A stretch of DNA of 64,000 nt from positions 4,216,001-4,280,000 of the forward strand of contig NZ_AP022596.1 of assembly GCF_010731895.1 (NCBI RefSeq), given 5' to 3'. Under the pieces are notes generated by a model. That model was not told where the DNA came from, ran no database searches, and saw nothing but the letters and a program-made list of their open reading frames with translations. Below are positions 1 through 8,645 of this stretch, one piece after another; within the stretch, counting starts at the first letter, position 1, and each line of letters opens with the position of its first letter. The position numbers and the translations under genes are program-made. This stretch comes from Mycolicibacterium helvum (GTDB lineage Bacteria; Actinomycetota; Actinomycetes; Mycobacteriales; Mycobacteriaceae).

Positions 1-718
1 GCCGGTGACGGCGCACGCCGATGTGCCCGGCAAAGGGATACCGGGATTCTTCGCGGCCGCCGTCGTCCGTGATCTGTTGGGCCGGGAGACGTTCTTGCGG
101 ACATCAATGTTCGAGGCCGTCGCCTTCGTGCGGTCCTCGCTGGCCACCAGCCTCCCGGACATCCAGCTCCATGTGCTCCCGTGGTCATATCCTTCCCCTA
201 ACTCCGACTCGTTCGACGTGTATCGCGACCCGGTACCGAGCATCACCGTCCACTCGACGCTGATCTATCCGAAGAGTCGCGGTTCGCTGCGCCTGGCCTG
301 TGCGGATCCCCGCGAGAGCCCGCTGATCGACTTCAACTACCTTCAGCATCCCGACGACGCCGAGGTGTTGGCGCAGGGGATCGAGCGGGTCAGGGAGGTC
401 ATGGCGTCCCCGGGGATGAGGCGCCTGGTCCGACCCGAGCTCCACCCGGGCCGCACGTTGACGGGCGACGCGCTCCGCGACGAGATGCGACTGCGTGCGA
501 CGACGGTGTTCCATGGCGTCGGGACGTGCCGCATGGGGGTCGACGAGCGGTGCGTGGTCGACCCGGAGCTGCGGGTGAGAGGCGTCGAGGGCCTGCGGGT
601 CGCCGACGCGTCCGTGATGCCCACCATCACTGGTGGCAACACCAACGCTCCGTCGGTGATGATCGGCGAGAAGGCGGCCGAGCTCCTGGTGGCTTCGGCG
701 TCGAGGAGTGCCGCGTGA
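1..718 (+). CDS. GMC-family FAD oxidoreductase, C-terminal part (cut by window start)
   Basis: The window opens inside this gene; its reading frame starts at base 2, so only about the last 238 residues are present and the FAD-binding N-terminus is missing. The visible part is the GMC C-terminal domain: it has the active-site stretch FHGVGTCRMG and, near the end, DASVMP followed by GNTNAPSVMIGEKAAELL, the second catalytic segment of choline dehydrogenase and alcohol oxidase relatives. Such enzymes oxidise alcohols to aldehydes with FAD. Its stop overlaps the GTG start of the aldehyde dehydrogenase (GTGA), so alcohol and aldehyde oxidation are probably translationally coupled. The substrate cannot be told from sequence. 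Confidence 0.9.
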   Translation, partial: PVTAHADVPGKGIPGFFAAAVVRDLLGRETFLRTSMFEAVAFVRSSLATSLPDIQLHVLPWSYPSPNSDSFDVYRDPVPSITVHSTLIYPKSRGSLRLACADPRESPLIDFNYLQHPDDAEVLAQGIERVREVMASPGMRRLVRPELHPGRTLTGDALRDEMRLRATTVFHGVGTCRMGVDERCVVDPELRVRGVEGLRVADASVMPTITGGNTNAPSVMIGEKAAELLVASASRSAA

Positions 719-2079
719 TCCCGGCGCAGGTTGCTCGCGCTCGTGAGGCGTTCGAGCGCGGAATGACCAAGCCGCTCGCATGGCGCCGATACCAGCTGCA
801 GGCGCTGGTCCGCATGCTCGACGAGCAGGGGACGGCCATCGAGGAGGCGGTCGCCGCAGACCTGGGACGCAGCCACATCGACGTCCACCTGTCCGACGTC
901 AGGACGACCAAGACCGAGGCCCGGTTGGCTTTGCGGCGGCTGAGGTCCTGGACGCGGGATCGCCGCGTCCGGACCATCCTGCCTCTCGCCCCGGCGCACG
1001 CAAGCATCCACCGCGAGCCGCTCGGGACGGTGCTGATCATCAGCCCGTGGAACTATCCCGTCTGCCTGCTGCTCGTCCCGCTGGTCGGAGCCATCGCGGC
1101 CGGCAACAGCGTCGTCTTGAAGCCGAGCGAGCTCGCGCCAACGACCGCTTCGCTCCTCGCCCGCATCGTGCCTGAGTACCTCGACGTCGACGCGGTGCAG
1201 GTCGTCGAGGGTGGCGTGGAGGAGACGACCCTTCTCCTCGCTCAGCCTTTCGACCACATCTTCTACACCGGCAACGGTGACGTCGGCCGCATCGTGATGA
1301 AGGCGGCCGCGGAGCACTTGACTCCCGTCACCCTCGAGCTCGGCGGCAAGTCGCCGGTCTGGGTCGATGACTCGTTCCCGCTCCGGGACGCCGCCAAGTG
1401 GCTCGCGTGGGGCAAGTTCGCGAACTGCGGACAGGCCTGCGTCGCTCCGGACTACGTGCTCACCACGCCCGACCTGGTCGAGCCGCTGGCTGAGGCCGTG
1501 GCCGCGGAGGTGACGCGACTCTACGGAGACGACCCGGCGCAGTCGCCGGACTATGGGCGCATCGTCAACCAGCGACACGTCCAGCGACTCACCGCCCTGC
1601 TGTCCTCGGGACGTGCCGTGTGCGGCGGGACGGCCCGGCCCGACGACAGATTCGTGGCCCCGACGGTGCTCGTCGATGTCGCGCTGGACAGCCCGGTCAT
1701 GCAGGACGAGATCTTTGGTCCGATCCTCCCGATCGTGTCGGTATCGAGTCACCGCGACGCCATCGATATCATCCGCGAGCACCCCAAGCCGCTGGCCATG
1801 TACGCGTTCACCACCCGGCGCGAGGTCAAGCGCGACCTGCGCGACCGCACCTCGTCCGGCGGTCTCGTGTTCGGCGCCACGCTGCTCCATCTGAGCGTCC
1901 CCACCCTGCCGTTCGGCGGCGTAGGAGCCAGCGGCATGGGCGCCTATCACGGCGAGCACTCCATGGAGACGTTCAGTCACGAGCGCGCCGTTCTCACCAA
2001 GGGTCGACGGCTGGATCTGGTCGAGCTGACTCGTCCCCCGATGACGGCGAAGAAGGCGTCGCGGCTTCGTCGTGGCTGA
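715..2079 (+). CDS. aldehyde dehydrogenase (class 3-like, NAD(P)-dependent)
   Basis: The protein has 454 residues and probably oxidises an aldehyde to the acid. Catalytic Glu208 lies in LELGGKSPVW and the nucleophile Cys242 in NCGQACVAPDY, the spacing and wording of the class 3/fatty aldehyde dehydrogenase group; SPWNYPV near residue 110 is the cofactor-pocket motif. Length fits this shorter class. The reading frame stays open upstream to about 526, but that part reads as a shadow of the preceding gene. The GTG at 715 gives a GTGA overlap with the GMC stop, so I chose it. It follows directly on the GMC oxidoreductase, which would supply the aldehyde. Confidence 0.92.
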   Translation: MIPAQVARAREAFERGMTKPLAWRRYQLQALVRMLDEQGTAIEEAVAADLGRSHIDVHLSDVRTTKTEARLALRRLRSWTRDRRVRTILPLAPAHASIHREPLGTVLIISPWNYPVCLLLVPLVGAIAAGNSVVLKPSELAPTTASLLARIVPEYLDVDAVQVVEGGVEETTLLLAQPFDHIFYTGNGDVGRIVMKAAAEHLTPVTLELGGKSPVWVDDSFPLRDAAKWLAWGKFANCGQACVAPDYVLTTPDLVEPLAEAVAAEVTRLYGDDPAQSPDYGRIVNQRHVQRLTALLSSGRAVCGGTARPDDRFVAPTVLVDVALDSPVMQDEIFGPILPIVSVSSHRDAIDIIREHPKPLAMYAFTTRREVKRDLRDRTSSGGLVFGATLLHLSVPTLPFGGVGASGMGAYHGEHSMETFSHERAVLTKGRRLDLVELTRPPMTAKKASRLRRG

Positions 2080-2180
2080 CGCAGCCCTCTTCGGTGTCGA
2101 CGCGACGCGGGAAGACCTCTTGTGGGACGGCTGTAACAGAGATTATTTAGTCATATACGTAAATCTAGTGTGGAGGGCCG

Positions 2181-2306
2181 ATGTGGAATCTGCCTCTTTC
2201 TAGGCGTCGCGATCGCGGCGCTAGCCTGGACCGTCAGGGCCCCTGCGAACGAGTCTTCAAGGCCCCGACGTGGGGCGCAGGGTGGGCGCAGTGTGTCACG
2301 ACCTAG
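2181..2306 (+). CDS. possible 41-residue leader ORF before the esterase gene
   Basis: An ATG at 2181 has a good Shine-Dalgarno (tggaggg) six bases upstream and follows an AT-rich stretch (2140-2168) unlike its surroundings, so transcription and translation could start here. The ORF is Arg-rich, has no recognisable domain, and ends at 2306, overlapping the GTG at 2293 and lying 7 bases before an ATG at 2314, either of which could start the esterase in another frame. It may be a coupling leader or chance. Low confidence. Confidence 0.25.
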   Translation: MWNLPLSRRRDRGASLDRQGPCERVFKAPTWGAGWAQCVTT

Positions 2307-3180
2307 CTGGCGGATGCGAACCATCCAAGGGGCGCTGGTCCTCTCCTCGAGGCTCTCGCGGAAGCCGAAATTGTCCTTCGTCCGCCGGGTGACCGGCCTG
2401 CTCGAGAAACTGATTCGGCTCCCGGCTGGTGTGGACGAGCGCGTTGACGTGATCGCCGGCGTACCCGTCCGCCGCCTTACTCCCTCCGGTTCCTCGGCGA
2501 CGGCCGTCATCCTCCACATCCACGGCGGCGCCTACGTCTCGGGGAGCTCGCGGGCCGCTCGGGCCCACGCTCGGTTGTGTGTCGACGCGGGCCTCGAGGT
2601 GATCAGCGTCGACTATCGGCTGGCGCCCGAGGCGCCGTTTCCGGCCGCGTTGGAGGACACGATCGCGGTCTATGCCGCGCTGTGTGATCGACCCCTCGTC
2701 GTCGTGGGAGAGTCGGCAGGCGGCGGCCTTGCCATGAGCACTCTCCAGCTAGCCGGCAGCCGGGGGCTCCCGATGCCGCAGGCGCTCGTTGCCATCTTCC
2801 CGTGGGCGGACCTGACGCAGACCAGCCGCAGCTTCGAGGTCAACGCCGGACGTGACGTCCTCACGCGCAACGGACTCACCGCAAACGCTCTCTACTACGC
2901 CGGGGACGTCCCTCTGGACGACCCGCGGCTCTCGCCGGTGCGCGGCAGCTTCGAAGGCTTCCCGTCGACCATGGTGATAGTGGGCACGTCCGACTCGCTC
3001 TTCGACGATGCACGGACAGTCGTGAGTCGGTTGCGGGCTGCCGACGTCGACACCACCTACATCGAGGTTGAGGGGGGTATCCACGGCTTCATCGCCCTCC
3101 CGATGCCGGAAGCGGCCCGGTCGATGGACCAGGTCCGCGACTTCGTCATGAACATCGTGATCGGCCGGTCCGCGCGGTGA
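2293..3180 (+). CDS. alpha/beta hydrolase of the hormone-sensitive lipase (HSL) type, esterase
   Basis: About 295 residues. It has the HSL oxyanion-hole motif HGG in HIHGGAYVSGS, the nucleophile Ser in GESAGGG, a likely catalytic Asp in GTSDSLFDD and the His in GGIHGF, in the right order. These cytosolic enzymes cleave short acyl esters. The start is uncertain: the frame is open back to a GTG at 2170 without a ribosome binding site, but the family-like N-terminus (SRPSWRMR) begins at the GTG at 2293, which I used; ATG 2314 is also possible. In this block it could remove or supply an ester of the molecule handled by the dehydrogenases and P450. Confidence 0.85.
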   Translation: MSRPSWRMRTIQGALVLSSRLSRKPKLSFVRRVTGLLEKLIRLPAGVDERVDVIAGVPVRRLTPSGSSATAVILHIHGGAYVSGSSRAARAHARLCVDAGLEVISVDYRLAPEAPFPAALEDTIAVYAALCDRPLVVVGESAGGGLAMSTLQLAGSRGLPMPQALVAIFPWADLTQTSRSFEVNAGRDVLTRNGLTANALYYAGDVPLDDPRLSPVRGSFEGFPSTMVIVGTSDSLFDDARTVVSRLRAADVDTTYIEVEGGIHGFIALPMPEAARSMDQVRDFVMNIVIGRSAR

Positions 3181-3192
3181 GGTGGACCGTGC

Positions 3193-3232
3193 CCCGGAGG
3201 CTGGTCCCGGAGGCTGGTCGCCGGTCGCCGGT
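3193..3232 (+). repeat. short tandem repeats before the TetR gene
   Basis: Two perfect head-to-tail copies of a 13-mer (cccggaggctggt, 3193-3205 and 3206-3218) are followed at once by two copies of a 7-mer (cgccggt, 3219-3232). They lie in the gap between the esterase stop and the TetR start. They may be slippage products; no function is evident. Confidence 0.7.
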
Positions 3233-3258
3233 CGTCGCAGAACCCGTAGAGTGCTGAC

Positions 3259-3942
3259 GTGGACAAGAAGCGTGGCCCGCGCGTAGATGTCGACGTGCCA
3301 TCGCTGCTGCTCGACACGGCTGAGGCGATGTTCAGCGAGGAGTCGTGGGACGGGTTGTCCCTTCGATCCGTCGCCCGGCGGGCGGGCGTCGCTCCTGCTG
3401 CCGTAACCTACCACTTCGCCACGAAGACCGACCTGCTCGCTGCGGTCTTCCAGCGACGAGCGACGGGCGTGGGAGATGATGCGCGGCGACGCCTGATCGA
3501 GGTCCTCGAAGATCCGGGGGAGGTCGGCGCCCGGCAGCTCGTCGAGGCGGTGCTCCAGCCGTTCTTGACGCTGATCAATGAGACTCCGACCGCAGGCCGA
3601 GCGTGGATGTCGATATTCGCCCGGCTCGCCCTCACGAACAGCCCTATTTACGTCGCCGAGATGAACCGACAGCCGAACCTCAACTCGCTCTACGTGGACA
3701 CGGTTTTCCGATTCATGCCCCCGACCGCGGCAACTCTGGACCGATGCCGAATCGCCATGCTCGCTATGGTCAGTGTGATGTCCAGCTCGGATCACTTCGG
3801 CTTGTCGGGGCCGATCGGAGCCGACGGTGTCGATCCGGCTTTTGTTGAAACCCTCATCAGCTTCATCGCCGCCGGTCTTGCGGGCTCGGCTGAGACCGCG
3901 AAGCGCCCTCGTCGGAGGGGGAGAGCGGAAACCGCGAGGTAG
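3259..3942 (+). CDS. TetR/AcrR family transcriptional regulator
   Basis: The protein has 227 residues and starts at a GTG. The N-terminal helix-turn-helix covers roughly residues 15-60, including SLRSVARRAGVAPAAVTYHF and the following TKTDLL, typical of TetR repressors. The rest is a variable ligand-binding domain. It sits between the esterase and the P450, on the same strand, and is a good candidate to bind the palindrome at 4226-4247 before the P450, though the second TetR gene of this block competes for that role. The ligand is unknown, probably a substrate of the pathway. Confidence 0.9.
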   Translation: MDKKRGPRVDVDVPSLLLDTAEAMFSEESWDGLSLRSVARRAGVAPAAVTYHFATKTDLLAAVFQRRATGVGDDARRRLIEVLEDPGEVGARQLVEAVLQPFLTLINETPTAGRAWMSIFARLALTNSPIYVAEMNRQPNLNSLYVDTVFRFMPPTAATLDRCRIAMLAMVSVMSSSDHFGLSGPIGADGVDPAFVETLISFIAAGLAGSAETAKRPRRRGRAETAR

Positions 3943-4052
3943 CACAGAGCGACGAGCGCCGTCGTCGCCGTCGCCGCTGAGATCAGCGGGATCCGTGGCG
4001 ACACGATCGACCGAGGACCCACCGCCGGCGTCGGTCGAGGTGCGGGCAACGG

Positions 4053-4175
4053 GGCCGGACAACGGTCGCCGTCGACTGCGGTTACCTCAACGCCGCCCAA
4101 ACCAAGAAGCTGCCGAGCTGGGAAGTGTTCGTGCCGCAGGGCGCGGTGCTCGGCGGCTACTACTTCCATGCCTAG
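4053..4175 (+). pseudogene. possible 3' relic of a lost gene
   Basis: The 319-base gap between the TetR and P450 genes holds a stretch that reads like the end of a protein: a well-formed C-terminus with AVDCGYLNAAQ, LPSWEVFVPQG and VLGGYYFHA, then TAG at 4173-4175. No start or N-terminal part lies upstream, where the sequence is low-complexity. I do not recognise the family. It could be what is left after a deletion when this block was assembled, or chance. Confidence 0.35.
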
Positions 4176-4225
4176 CCATCGCGTCCGCCCGAACGCTGGC
4201 CGAACACCGGCCGCTGCGCTACACT

Positions 4226-4247
4226 CTACATATTCTGTTGTATGTAG
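4226..4247. promoter_or_regulatory. palindromic operator before the P450, probable TetR site
   Basis: A perfect inverted repeat, CTACATA / TATGTAG with an 8-base spacer, ends 14 bases before the P450 start codon at 4262. It lies in an AT-rich patch inside otherwise GC-rich sequence, where a promoter would sit. Size and symmetry fit a TetR-family dimer site. TetR genes lie on both sides (3259 and 6385); which one binds cannot be told from sequence. Confidence 0.65.
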
Positions 4248-4261
4248 CGAGGAGACCGGAG

Positions 4262-5506
4262 ATGACCACCGCCAGCCCCGTATCGGTCCACCCTGACCTC
4301 GAAGGGGTGCCGCTCGGCGCCCTGCCGCCGAACGGGGTCTTTGTCCCGGACCTGTACGACCTGCTCCGTGGCGTGCAAGAGCGTGGAGGGGTGGAGCAGG
4401 GCTGGTTCGCCGATGGATTGCCGTGCTACTTGATCACCAACTACGAAGACGTCCGGAACGGGTTCGTCGACACTGCGACGTACTCACCTCGGGCGACCCA
4501 GGAGCTGCTGACCTTCCCGTTCCTCGGCCCGACCTTCCTCGGCTACGAGGGCAAGGAGCACGAGCTCCACCGCAAGGTCGTGTCGCCCACGTTCACCAAG
4601 CGACGGACCCGGGCTTACGTGGAAGAGATGCTCGTACCCCAGGCGCACGCAGTCGTCGACACCTTCTGCGAGGACGGCGAGGCCGAGCTGATGGAGCAGT
4701 TCTGCGAGCGGTATCCGCTCGCGATCATCGGCGACCTCCTCGGCCTTCCGGTCGACGACTGGCACAAGATCGCCGGTTGGGCCCGCGCGCTCATCCTCGG
4801 CGAGGGCGGCACCCCAGAGGAGACCCGCGCCCGGCAACGAGAGGTGGCGCAAGAGTTCCGGAACTACGTCTTTCCCCTGCTGGCTGAGCGGCGGACCACC
4901 CCCACCACCGACATTTTGAGCCAACTCGTCCACGGCTCCATCGAAGGGAAGCCTCTCACCGACGAGGAGATCCTCAGCTTCATGCTGCTGCTGTTCCCCG
5001 CCGGAGTCGACACCACCTGGATGGCGATCGGGGCGATGATGACTGCGGTGCTGGGCACCCCTGGCGTGGTCGAGGCGGTGAAGGCCGATCCGTCGTTGGT
5101 CCCGGGAATCGTCGAGGAGGCGCTGCGCTGGGGATCGCCGGTGGTCCTGCAGAGCCGGCTCACTGTGAAGGACACCGAGGTGGGCGGCGTCCGGATCCCT
5201 GCGGGGTCGTTCGCCTTGCTCGGCATCGGCGCCGCCAACCGAGATCCGGAGCGCTTCGACCGACCGGACGAGTTCATCTACGACCGGAACCCGGCCGGCC
5301 AGATGGCCTTCAGCTTCGGTGAGCACTTCTGCCTCGGCTCGCACCTCGCCAGGGCCGAGATGGCCACGGCGCTCACCGTCATGCTCGAGCGCCTGCCGAA
5401 CCTCCGCCTCGCGGAGGACGTCCGCTTCGTCGGCTGCTCGGTCCGAGGCCCCGACACCCTCCGGGTGAGCTTCGACCCGTCGCCCGCGTTGGGGGCAGCT
5501 CGATGA
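4262..5506 (+). CDS. cytochrome P450 monooxygenase
   Basis: A 414-residue soluble bacterial P450. The I-helix oxygen-binding motif reads FPAGVDTTW, the ExxR pair is in EEALRWG, and the heme-binding loop is FSFGEHFCLG with the thiolate ligand Cys357. It needs a ferredoxin and reductase, not present here. The ATG at 4262 has a good ribosome site (gcgaggag); the frame is open further upstream but that part has no homology-like sequence. The stop overlaps the SDR start by four bases (ATGA), so a hydroxylated product may be oxidised next by the SDR. A broken relative lies at 19164-19535. It aligns without shifts over about 100 residues. Confidence 0.95.
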   Translation: MTTASPVSVHPDLEGVPLGALPPNGVFVPDLYDLLRGVQERGGVEQGWFADGLPCYLITNYEDVRNGFVDTATYSPRATQELLTFPFLGPTFLGYEGKEHELHRKVVSPTFTKRRTRAYVEEMLVPQAHAVVDTFCEDGEAELMEQFCERYPLAIIGDLLGLPVDDWHKIAGWARALILGEGGTPEETRARQREVAQEFRNYVFPLLAERRTTPTTDILSQLVHGSIEGKPLTDEEILSFMLLLFPAGVDTTWMAIGAMMTAVLGTPGVVEAVKADPSLVPGIVEEALRWGSPVVLQSRLTVKDTEVGGVRIPAGSFALLGIGAANRDPERFDRPDEFIYDRNPAGQMAFSFGEHFCLGSHLARAEMATALTVMLERLPNLRLAEDVRFVGCSVRGPDTLRVSFDPSPALGAAR

Positions 5507-6264
5507 CGAGCACCAGCAACGAGCCCCGGCTGCTCATCGTCGGCGCGTCGTCAGGGATCGGACGATCGCTCGCCGAGCACGCCTTGAAGCGGGGCGCCCA
5601 CGTCTGCGTGTCGGCCCGTTCCGCCGACGCTCTCGATGAGATCTGCGCGGAGGGTGGTGGCCGTGGGCACGCCATCGTCGCCGACCTCGCCCGTCCGGAC
5701 GACTGCCGACGGATGGTCGACGCGGCGGCCGGCGCCATGGGAGGCCTCGACGCGGTCGTCATCGCCGCCGGCTGGGGGACCCTCTCCATGATGACCGACG
5801 CCGACCCCGATACGTGGCGGCATGCCTTCGAGGTCAACGCGATCGGTCCGACCCTCGTCTGCGGCGCTGCGACAGAGCATCTCGCCCCGAACGGGATCGT
5901 CTCGTTCATCTCCTCCGAATCCGCGTCAGAGGTCCGTTGGGGACTCGGAGCCTACGCGGCGTCGAAGGCCGCTCTCGACGCCTCCATCGAGGCCTGGCGA
6001 CTCGAGAACCCGGCGCTGCGTTTCCAGCGGGTCGTCATGGGCGCGACCTCCCCGACGGGTTTCTGCGCCGGTTTCGACAGCGCCCTGTTCGATGCGGCCC
6101 TCGAGGCCTGGGTGAGCCAAGGGATCCGCGGCGACTTGATGGAGACCGACGACGTCGGGCGGCAGATGGCGGACCTCCTCTGGTCCGCGTTGGACAACCC
6201 CGGGCTCGTCGTCTCCGACGTCCGCCTCGTACCGGTGGCAAGCGGCGTCCCGTCTCCTACCTGA
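5503..6264 (+). CDS. short-chain dehydrogenase/reductase (SDR)
   Basis: 253 residues with the classical SDR layout: cofactor motif GASSGIG near residue 15, an Asp-containing segment (VADLARPDD), catalytic Ser in ISSES and the Tyr-Lys pair in YAASK. It is an NAD(P)-dependent alcohol/ketone oxidoreductase. The start codon overlaps the P450 stop, indicating one transcript and coupled translation. An alcohol made by the P450 is the likeliest substrate; this is inference from position only. Confidence 0.92.
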   Translation: MTSTSNEPRLLIVGASSGIGRSLAEHALKRGAHVCVSARSADALDEICAEGGGRGHAIVADLARPDDCRRMVDAAAGAMGGLDAVVIAAGWGTLSMMTDADPDTWRHAFEVNAIGPTLVCGAATEHLAPNGIVSFISSESASEVRWGLGAYAASKAALDASIEAWRLENPALRFQRVVMGATSPTGFCAGFDSALFDAALEAWVSQGIRGDLMETDDVGRQMADLLWSALDNPGLVVSDVRLVPVASGVPSPT

Positions 6265-6384
6265 TCCATGCAGGTCGCCGGCGGGGATCACTCGTTCGGT
6301 CGCGAGGATCCTCGTCCAGCTGAGACGGTCAGGACCGACGCCCCCAGGTTCCATCGAGCGGGCTGCGCCTGCAAAGATCCGGAT

Positions 6385-7005
6385 GTGACCCCAGCTCGCC
6401 CCGCCGATCCCCGTCCGAACCCGTCGGACGACGACACCGACGTCCGGAACCGCCTCATCGACGCGGCCGAGACCTCGTACCTCCGACGGGGGGTTACGCG
6501 AACCACCGTCGAAGACGTCGCAAAGGTCGCGGGCGTGCATCGGACGACTGTGTACCGGTACTTCCAGACGAAGAACGACCTGCTGGCCAGCGTCATCCTC
6601 CGAGGGTCACGGGAGATGTTGATCCAGGCCCGGCGGGAGCTCGAAGGCGAGGGCCGGTTCGGCGACCGGCTCCTGGCAGCACTCGACGGGGCCATCGAGT
6701 CCGTGACCCAGTCGAGGTGGTTCGAATCGATGTTTACCGCCGACAACCTCGGAATGACGGTGGCCGGCACCGCCGCCGAGGAGGTCCTGAACAGTGTTGC
6801 CGACCTCTTGACCCCGTTCATCGAGGACGCTCGACAGCGAGGTGAAGTCCGAGCCGACCTCGACTCGAGGCAAGCAGTCGAATGGCTGAACAGGATCGCG
6901 CGGATGATGCTGCTCGAGCTAGCAGCGGACGCGCCGGATGCGCTTCGGGGTGCGGAGCGGCGCGATGTCCTCCGCCGCTTCGTGCTTCCTGCCTTCCTCC
7001 CCTGA
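6385..7005 (+). CDS. TetR/AcrR family transcriptional regulator
   Basis: About 206 residues from GTG 6385. The DNA-binding helices cover roughly residues 20-66 with TTVEDVAKVAGVHRTTVYRYF and QTKNDLL. The frame is open to 6268, right after the SDR stop, but the extra 39 residues are not TetR-like and the GTG at 6385 gives the usual family length. It is the last gene of the catabolic block and may control it through the palindrome at 4226. The next gene downstream is on the other strand and looks unrelated. Confidence 0.88.
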   Translation: MTPARPADPRPNPSDDDTDVRNRLIDAAETSYLRRGVTRTTVEDVAKVAGVHRTTVYRYFQTKNDLLASVILRGSREMLIQARRELEGEGRFGDRLLAALDGAIESVTQSRWFESMFTADNLGMTVAGTAAEEVLNSVADLLTPFIEDARQRGEVRADLDSRQAVEWLNRIARMMLLELAADAPDALRGAERRDVLRRFVLPAFLP

Positions 7006-7098
7006 CGACGGCGGCTCGTTCGCCATTTTCGACCGTGGGGAAGGCCGAGAGCCGCTCCTCGAAGAAGACGTGATCGACAACGGTCTCGACGGCGGATT

Positions 7099-7821
7099 TC
7101 AATGCATGATCGGGACGAACGGCGGCGCGATCAGGTCCGCCACCTTGGCCCAGGCCACCGTAATCACCTTCAGCCCGCGCCCGAATTGGTACTCGGGAAA
7201 GTGCAGTTCGATTCCCTCCGCGGTCGGAATCCAATACTTGAAATTGATATCCATCGGAGCTAACTGGCCGCTGTGTTGCCACTCAGTCGGGTATGCCGGC
7301 GGGCGCACGGTCGGCAAAATCGCTGCGGTCTGTTCAGACAGCCGAACCAAACCTGCTTGCTTATCGCGGAACAGGTTATCCCAGGTAATGCGAATTCCGC
7401 TGCGGCTGTCGAATACGACTGATGCCAGGTAATCGATCGGCATGTTGGGCTCGGCGACGTTGTACTCGCCGACAAAGAGCTCTGAAACCGTGATGGGACG
7501 CACGAAGGCGGTCCCCGTAGCGTTGAACGTCCATGGGCGTTTCGTCGATCCATCCCACGTCATGGTCTGGACTTGTCGCATCGCTTCGGCGTCGATGCCG
7601 CCGTTGATAACTTTAGCTACCTCCGGATCGCCGCCGTTGATGCGTTGATAGTGAACGCTCCAGGTGCCCAAGCCATCTGGACTGGTACCCGCGATCACAC
7701 CAGGCACGGCCATAAACCCGAGGCCGTTTGCAGCCGGCTCGGCCTGGGCCGGGTGCACCGCCGACAGGGCGATCGACCCTACCGCTACCAACGCCAAGAC
7801 AAGTCGGTTAGTGAGCTTCAT
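7099..7821 (-). CDS. secreted protein at the end of mce operon 1 (DUF3298/RsiV-like)
   Basis: About 240 residues with a signal peptide (MKLTNRLVLALVAVGS, cleavage likely after AQA). The mature part resembles the DUF3298/RsiV-like fold of mycobacterial secreted proteins such as the Mpt64 group: ITWDNLF in the middle and the HFPEYQFG segment near the end. ATG 7821 is preceded by aggaagg at good spacing; an in-frame extension to 7845 is possible. It is 105 bases after the Mce-associated gene on the same strand and is probably the last gene of the operon. Its function is unknown; a periplasmic helper of the importer is inference. Confidence 0.75.
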   Translation of the reverse strand: MKLTNRLVLALVAVGSIALSAVHPAQAEPAANGLGFMAVPGVIAGTSPDGLGTWSVHYQRINGGDPEVAKVINGGIDAEAMRQVQTMTWDGSTKRPWTFNATGTAFVRPITVSELFVGEYNVAEPNMPIDYLASVVFDSRSGIRITWDNLFRDKQAGLVRLSEQTAAILPTVRPPAYPTEWQHSGQLAPMDINFKYWIPTAEGIELHFPEYQFGRGLKVITVAWAKVADLIAPPFVPIMH

Positions 7822-7926
7822 GGCCGCCCTTCCTGAAGGTCTCAAAGGCCTTGGGGCACAAATCCTGATGTTTGTTTTGTTTGAGGTGCGGCTTTTTGGC
7901 TCCCCAGTCCGCTGGAGTTGATTCGG

Positions 7927-8634
7927 CTATTTGATGTCCACTTTGCTTGCTAACCACTTGCCATCGATGAGTTCCATCGTCATCGCGACTCGGCTGCGGT
8001 CGATGCGAGGCTGGGGATTCACGGAGTTGCTGACCGATTGATCGACGAAGAGCAGCACGTCGACCTTGGTTTTGGAGGCGGATTTGATGGCGGAGTCGAC
8101 TACTACGCCCTTGCTCGTCGCTTTGTTGTCGATAAGCAGCTGGCGCAGTTGGGTGGCCGACTGGCTATACATGTCTTTGAATTCGCCGGTGGCGCCGTTG
8201 AGCACCTGAGTGAAATTCTCATCGATTTTGCCGCTATCAACCGTAGTCAGGGTGACGGCGTAATTCCGAGCTACCGCCAGAGCGGCGCTGGCCGCCGCAT
8301 CTGTGTCCCTGCTCTGCTTGAGTTGCCAGCCCAAGAATCCCGACATTCCCAGCGCCGCAACGAAGACGAGCGCCACAGCCGCGGCGAGGACGCGGCGAGC
8401 CCAGCGCCTGAGCCGCGAGTGCTTTGGTGTCTCTTCGGTTTCGGCATGAGTATCTGGCGACTCGGTCGCTTCAGGGGTGTCGGCGTCTGGTTGGCTACCT
8501 TCTGGTTCGGTCGGTTCAGCGGCGTCAATTGCTGGTGTGCTGTCCGGCGTCTTGGTGTTCGTGGGTTCGTCTTGTTGCTGGAGCTTTTCGAAGACGTCCT
8601 TGGAATTCGTCCGCTTGAATAGTTGTGTCGCCAT
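7927..8634 (-). CDS. Mce-associated membrane protein (Mas type)
   Basis: 235 residues. An acidic, Thr/Pro/Glu-rich N-terminal half (about residues 15-75) precedes one membrane segment (AAAVALVFVAALGMSGFLGW, about 86-105) and then a small domain with the typical YAVTLTTVDSGKIDENF pattern seen in Mce-associated proteins (SnoaL/NTF2-like fold). It lies 11 bases after mceF of operon 1. In M. tuberculosis such proteins stabilise Mce complexes (OrfY/LucA-type roles); that role is inferred here from family and position. Confidence 0.85.
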   Translation of the reverse strand: MATQLFKRTNSKDVFEKLQQQDEPTNTKTPDSTPAIDAAEPTEPEGSQPDADTPEATESPDTHAETEETPKHSRLRRWARRVLAAAVALVFVAALGMSGFLGWQLKQSRDTDAAASAALAVARNYAVTLTTVDSGKIDENFTQVLNGATGEFKDMYSQSATQLRQLLIDNKATSKGVVVDSAIKSASKTKVDVLLFVDQSVSNSVNPQPRIDRSRVAMTMELIDGKWLASKVDIK

Positions 8635-8645
8635 GGAGACGTCTC

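Noticed and set aside
343..1980. 545-residue minus-strand frame opposite GMC and ALDH genes
   Set aside because: Composition is Arg/Gly/Asp-rich shadow of GC-rich coding DNA, with no domain sequence, and the plus-strand genes are certain.
2150..2166. possible palindrome in the AT-rich patch before the esterase
   Set aside because: The arms match only partly and need a two-base insertion, so it is not better than chance.
7195..7220. ttcgattcc stretch resembling a tRNA T-arm
   Set aside because: It is inside the secreted-protein gene and no cloverleaf surrounds it.
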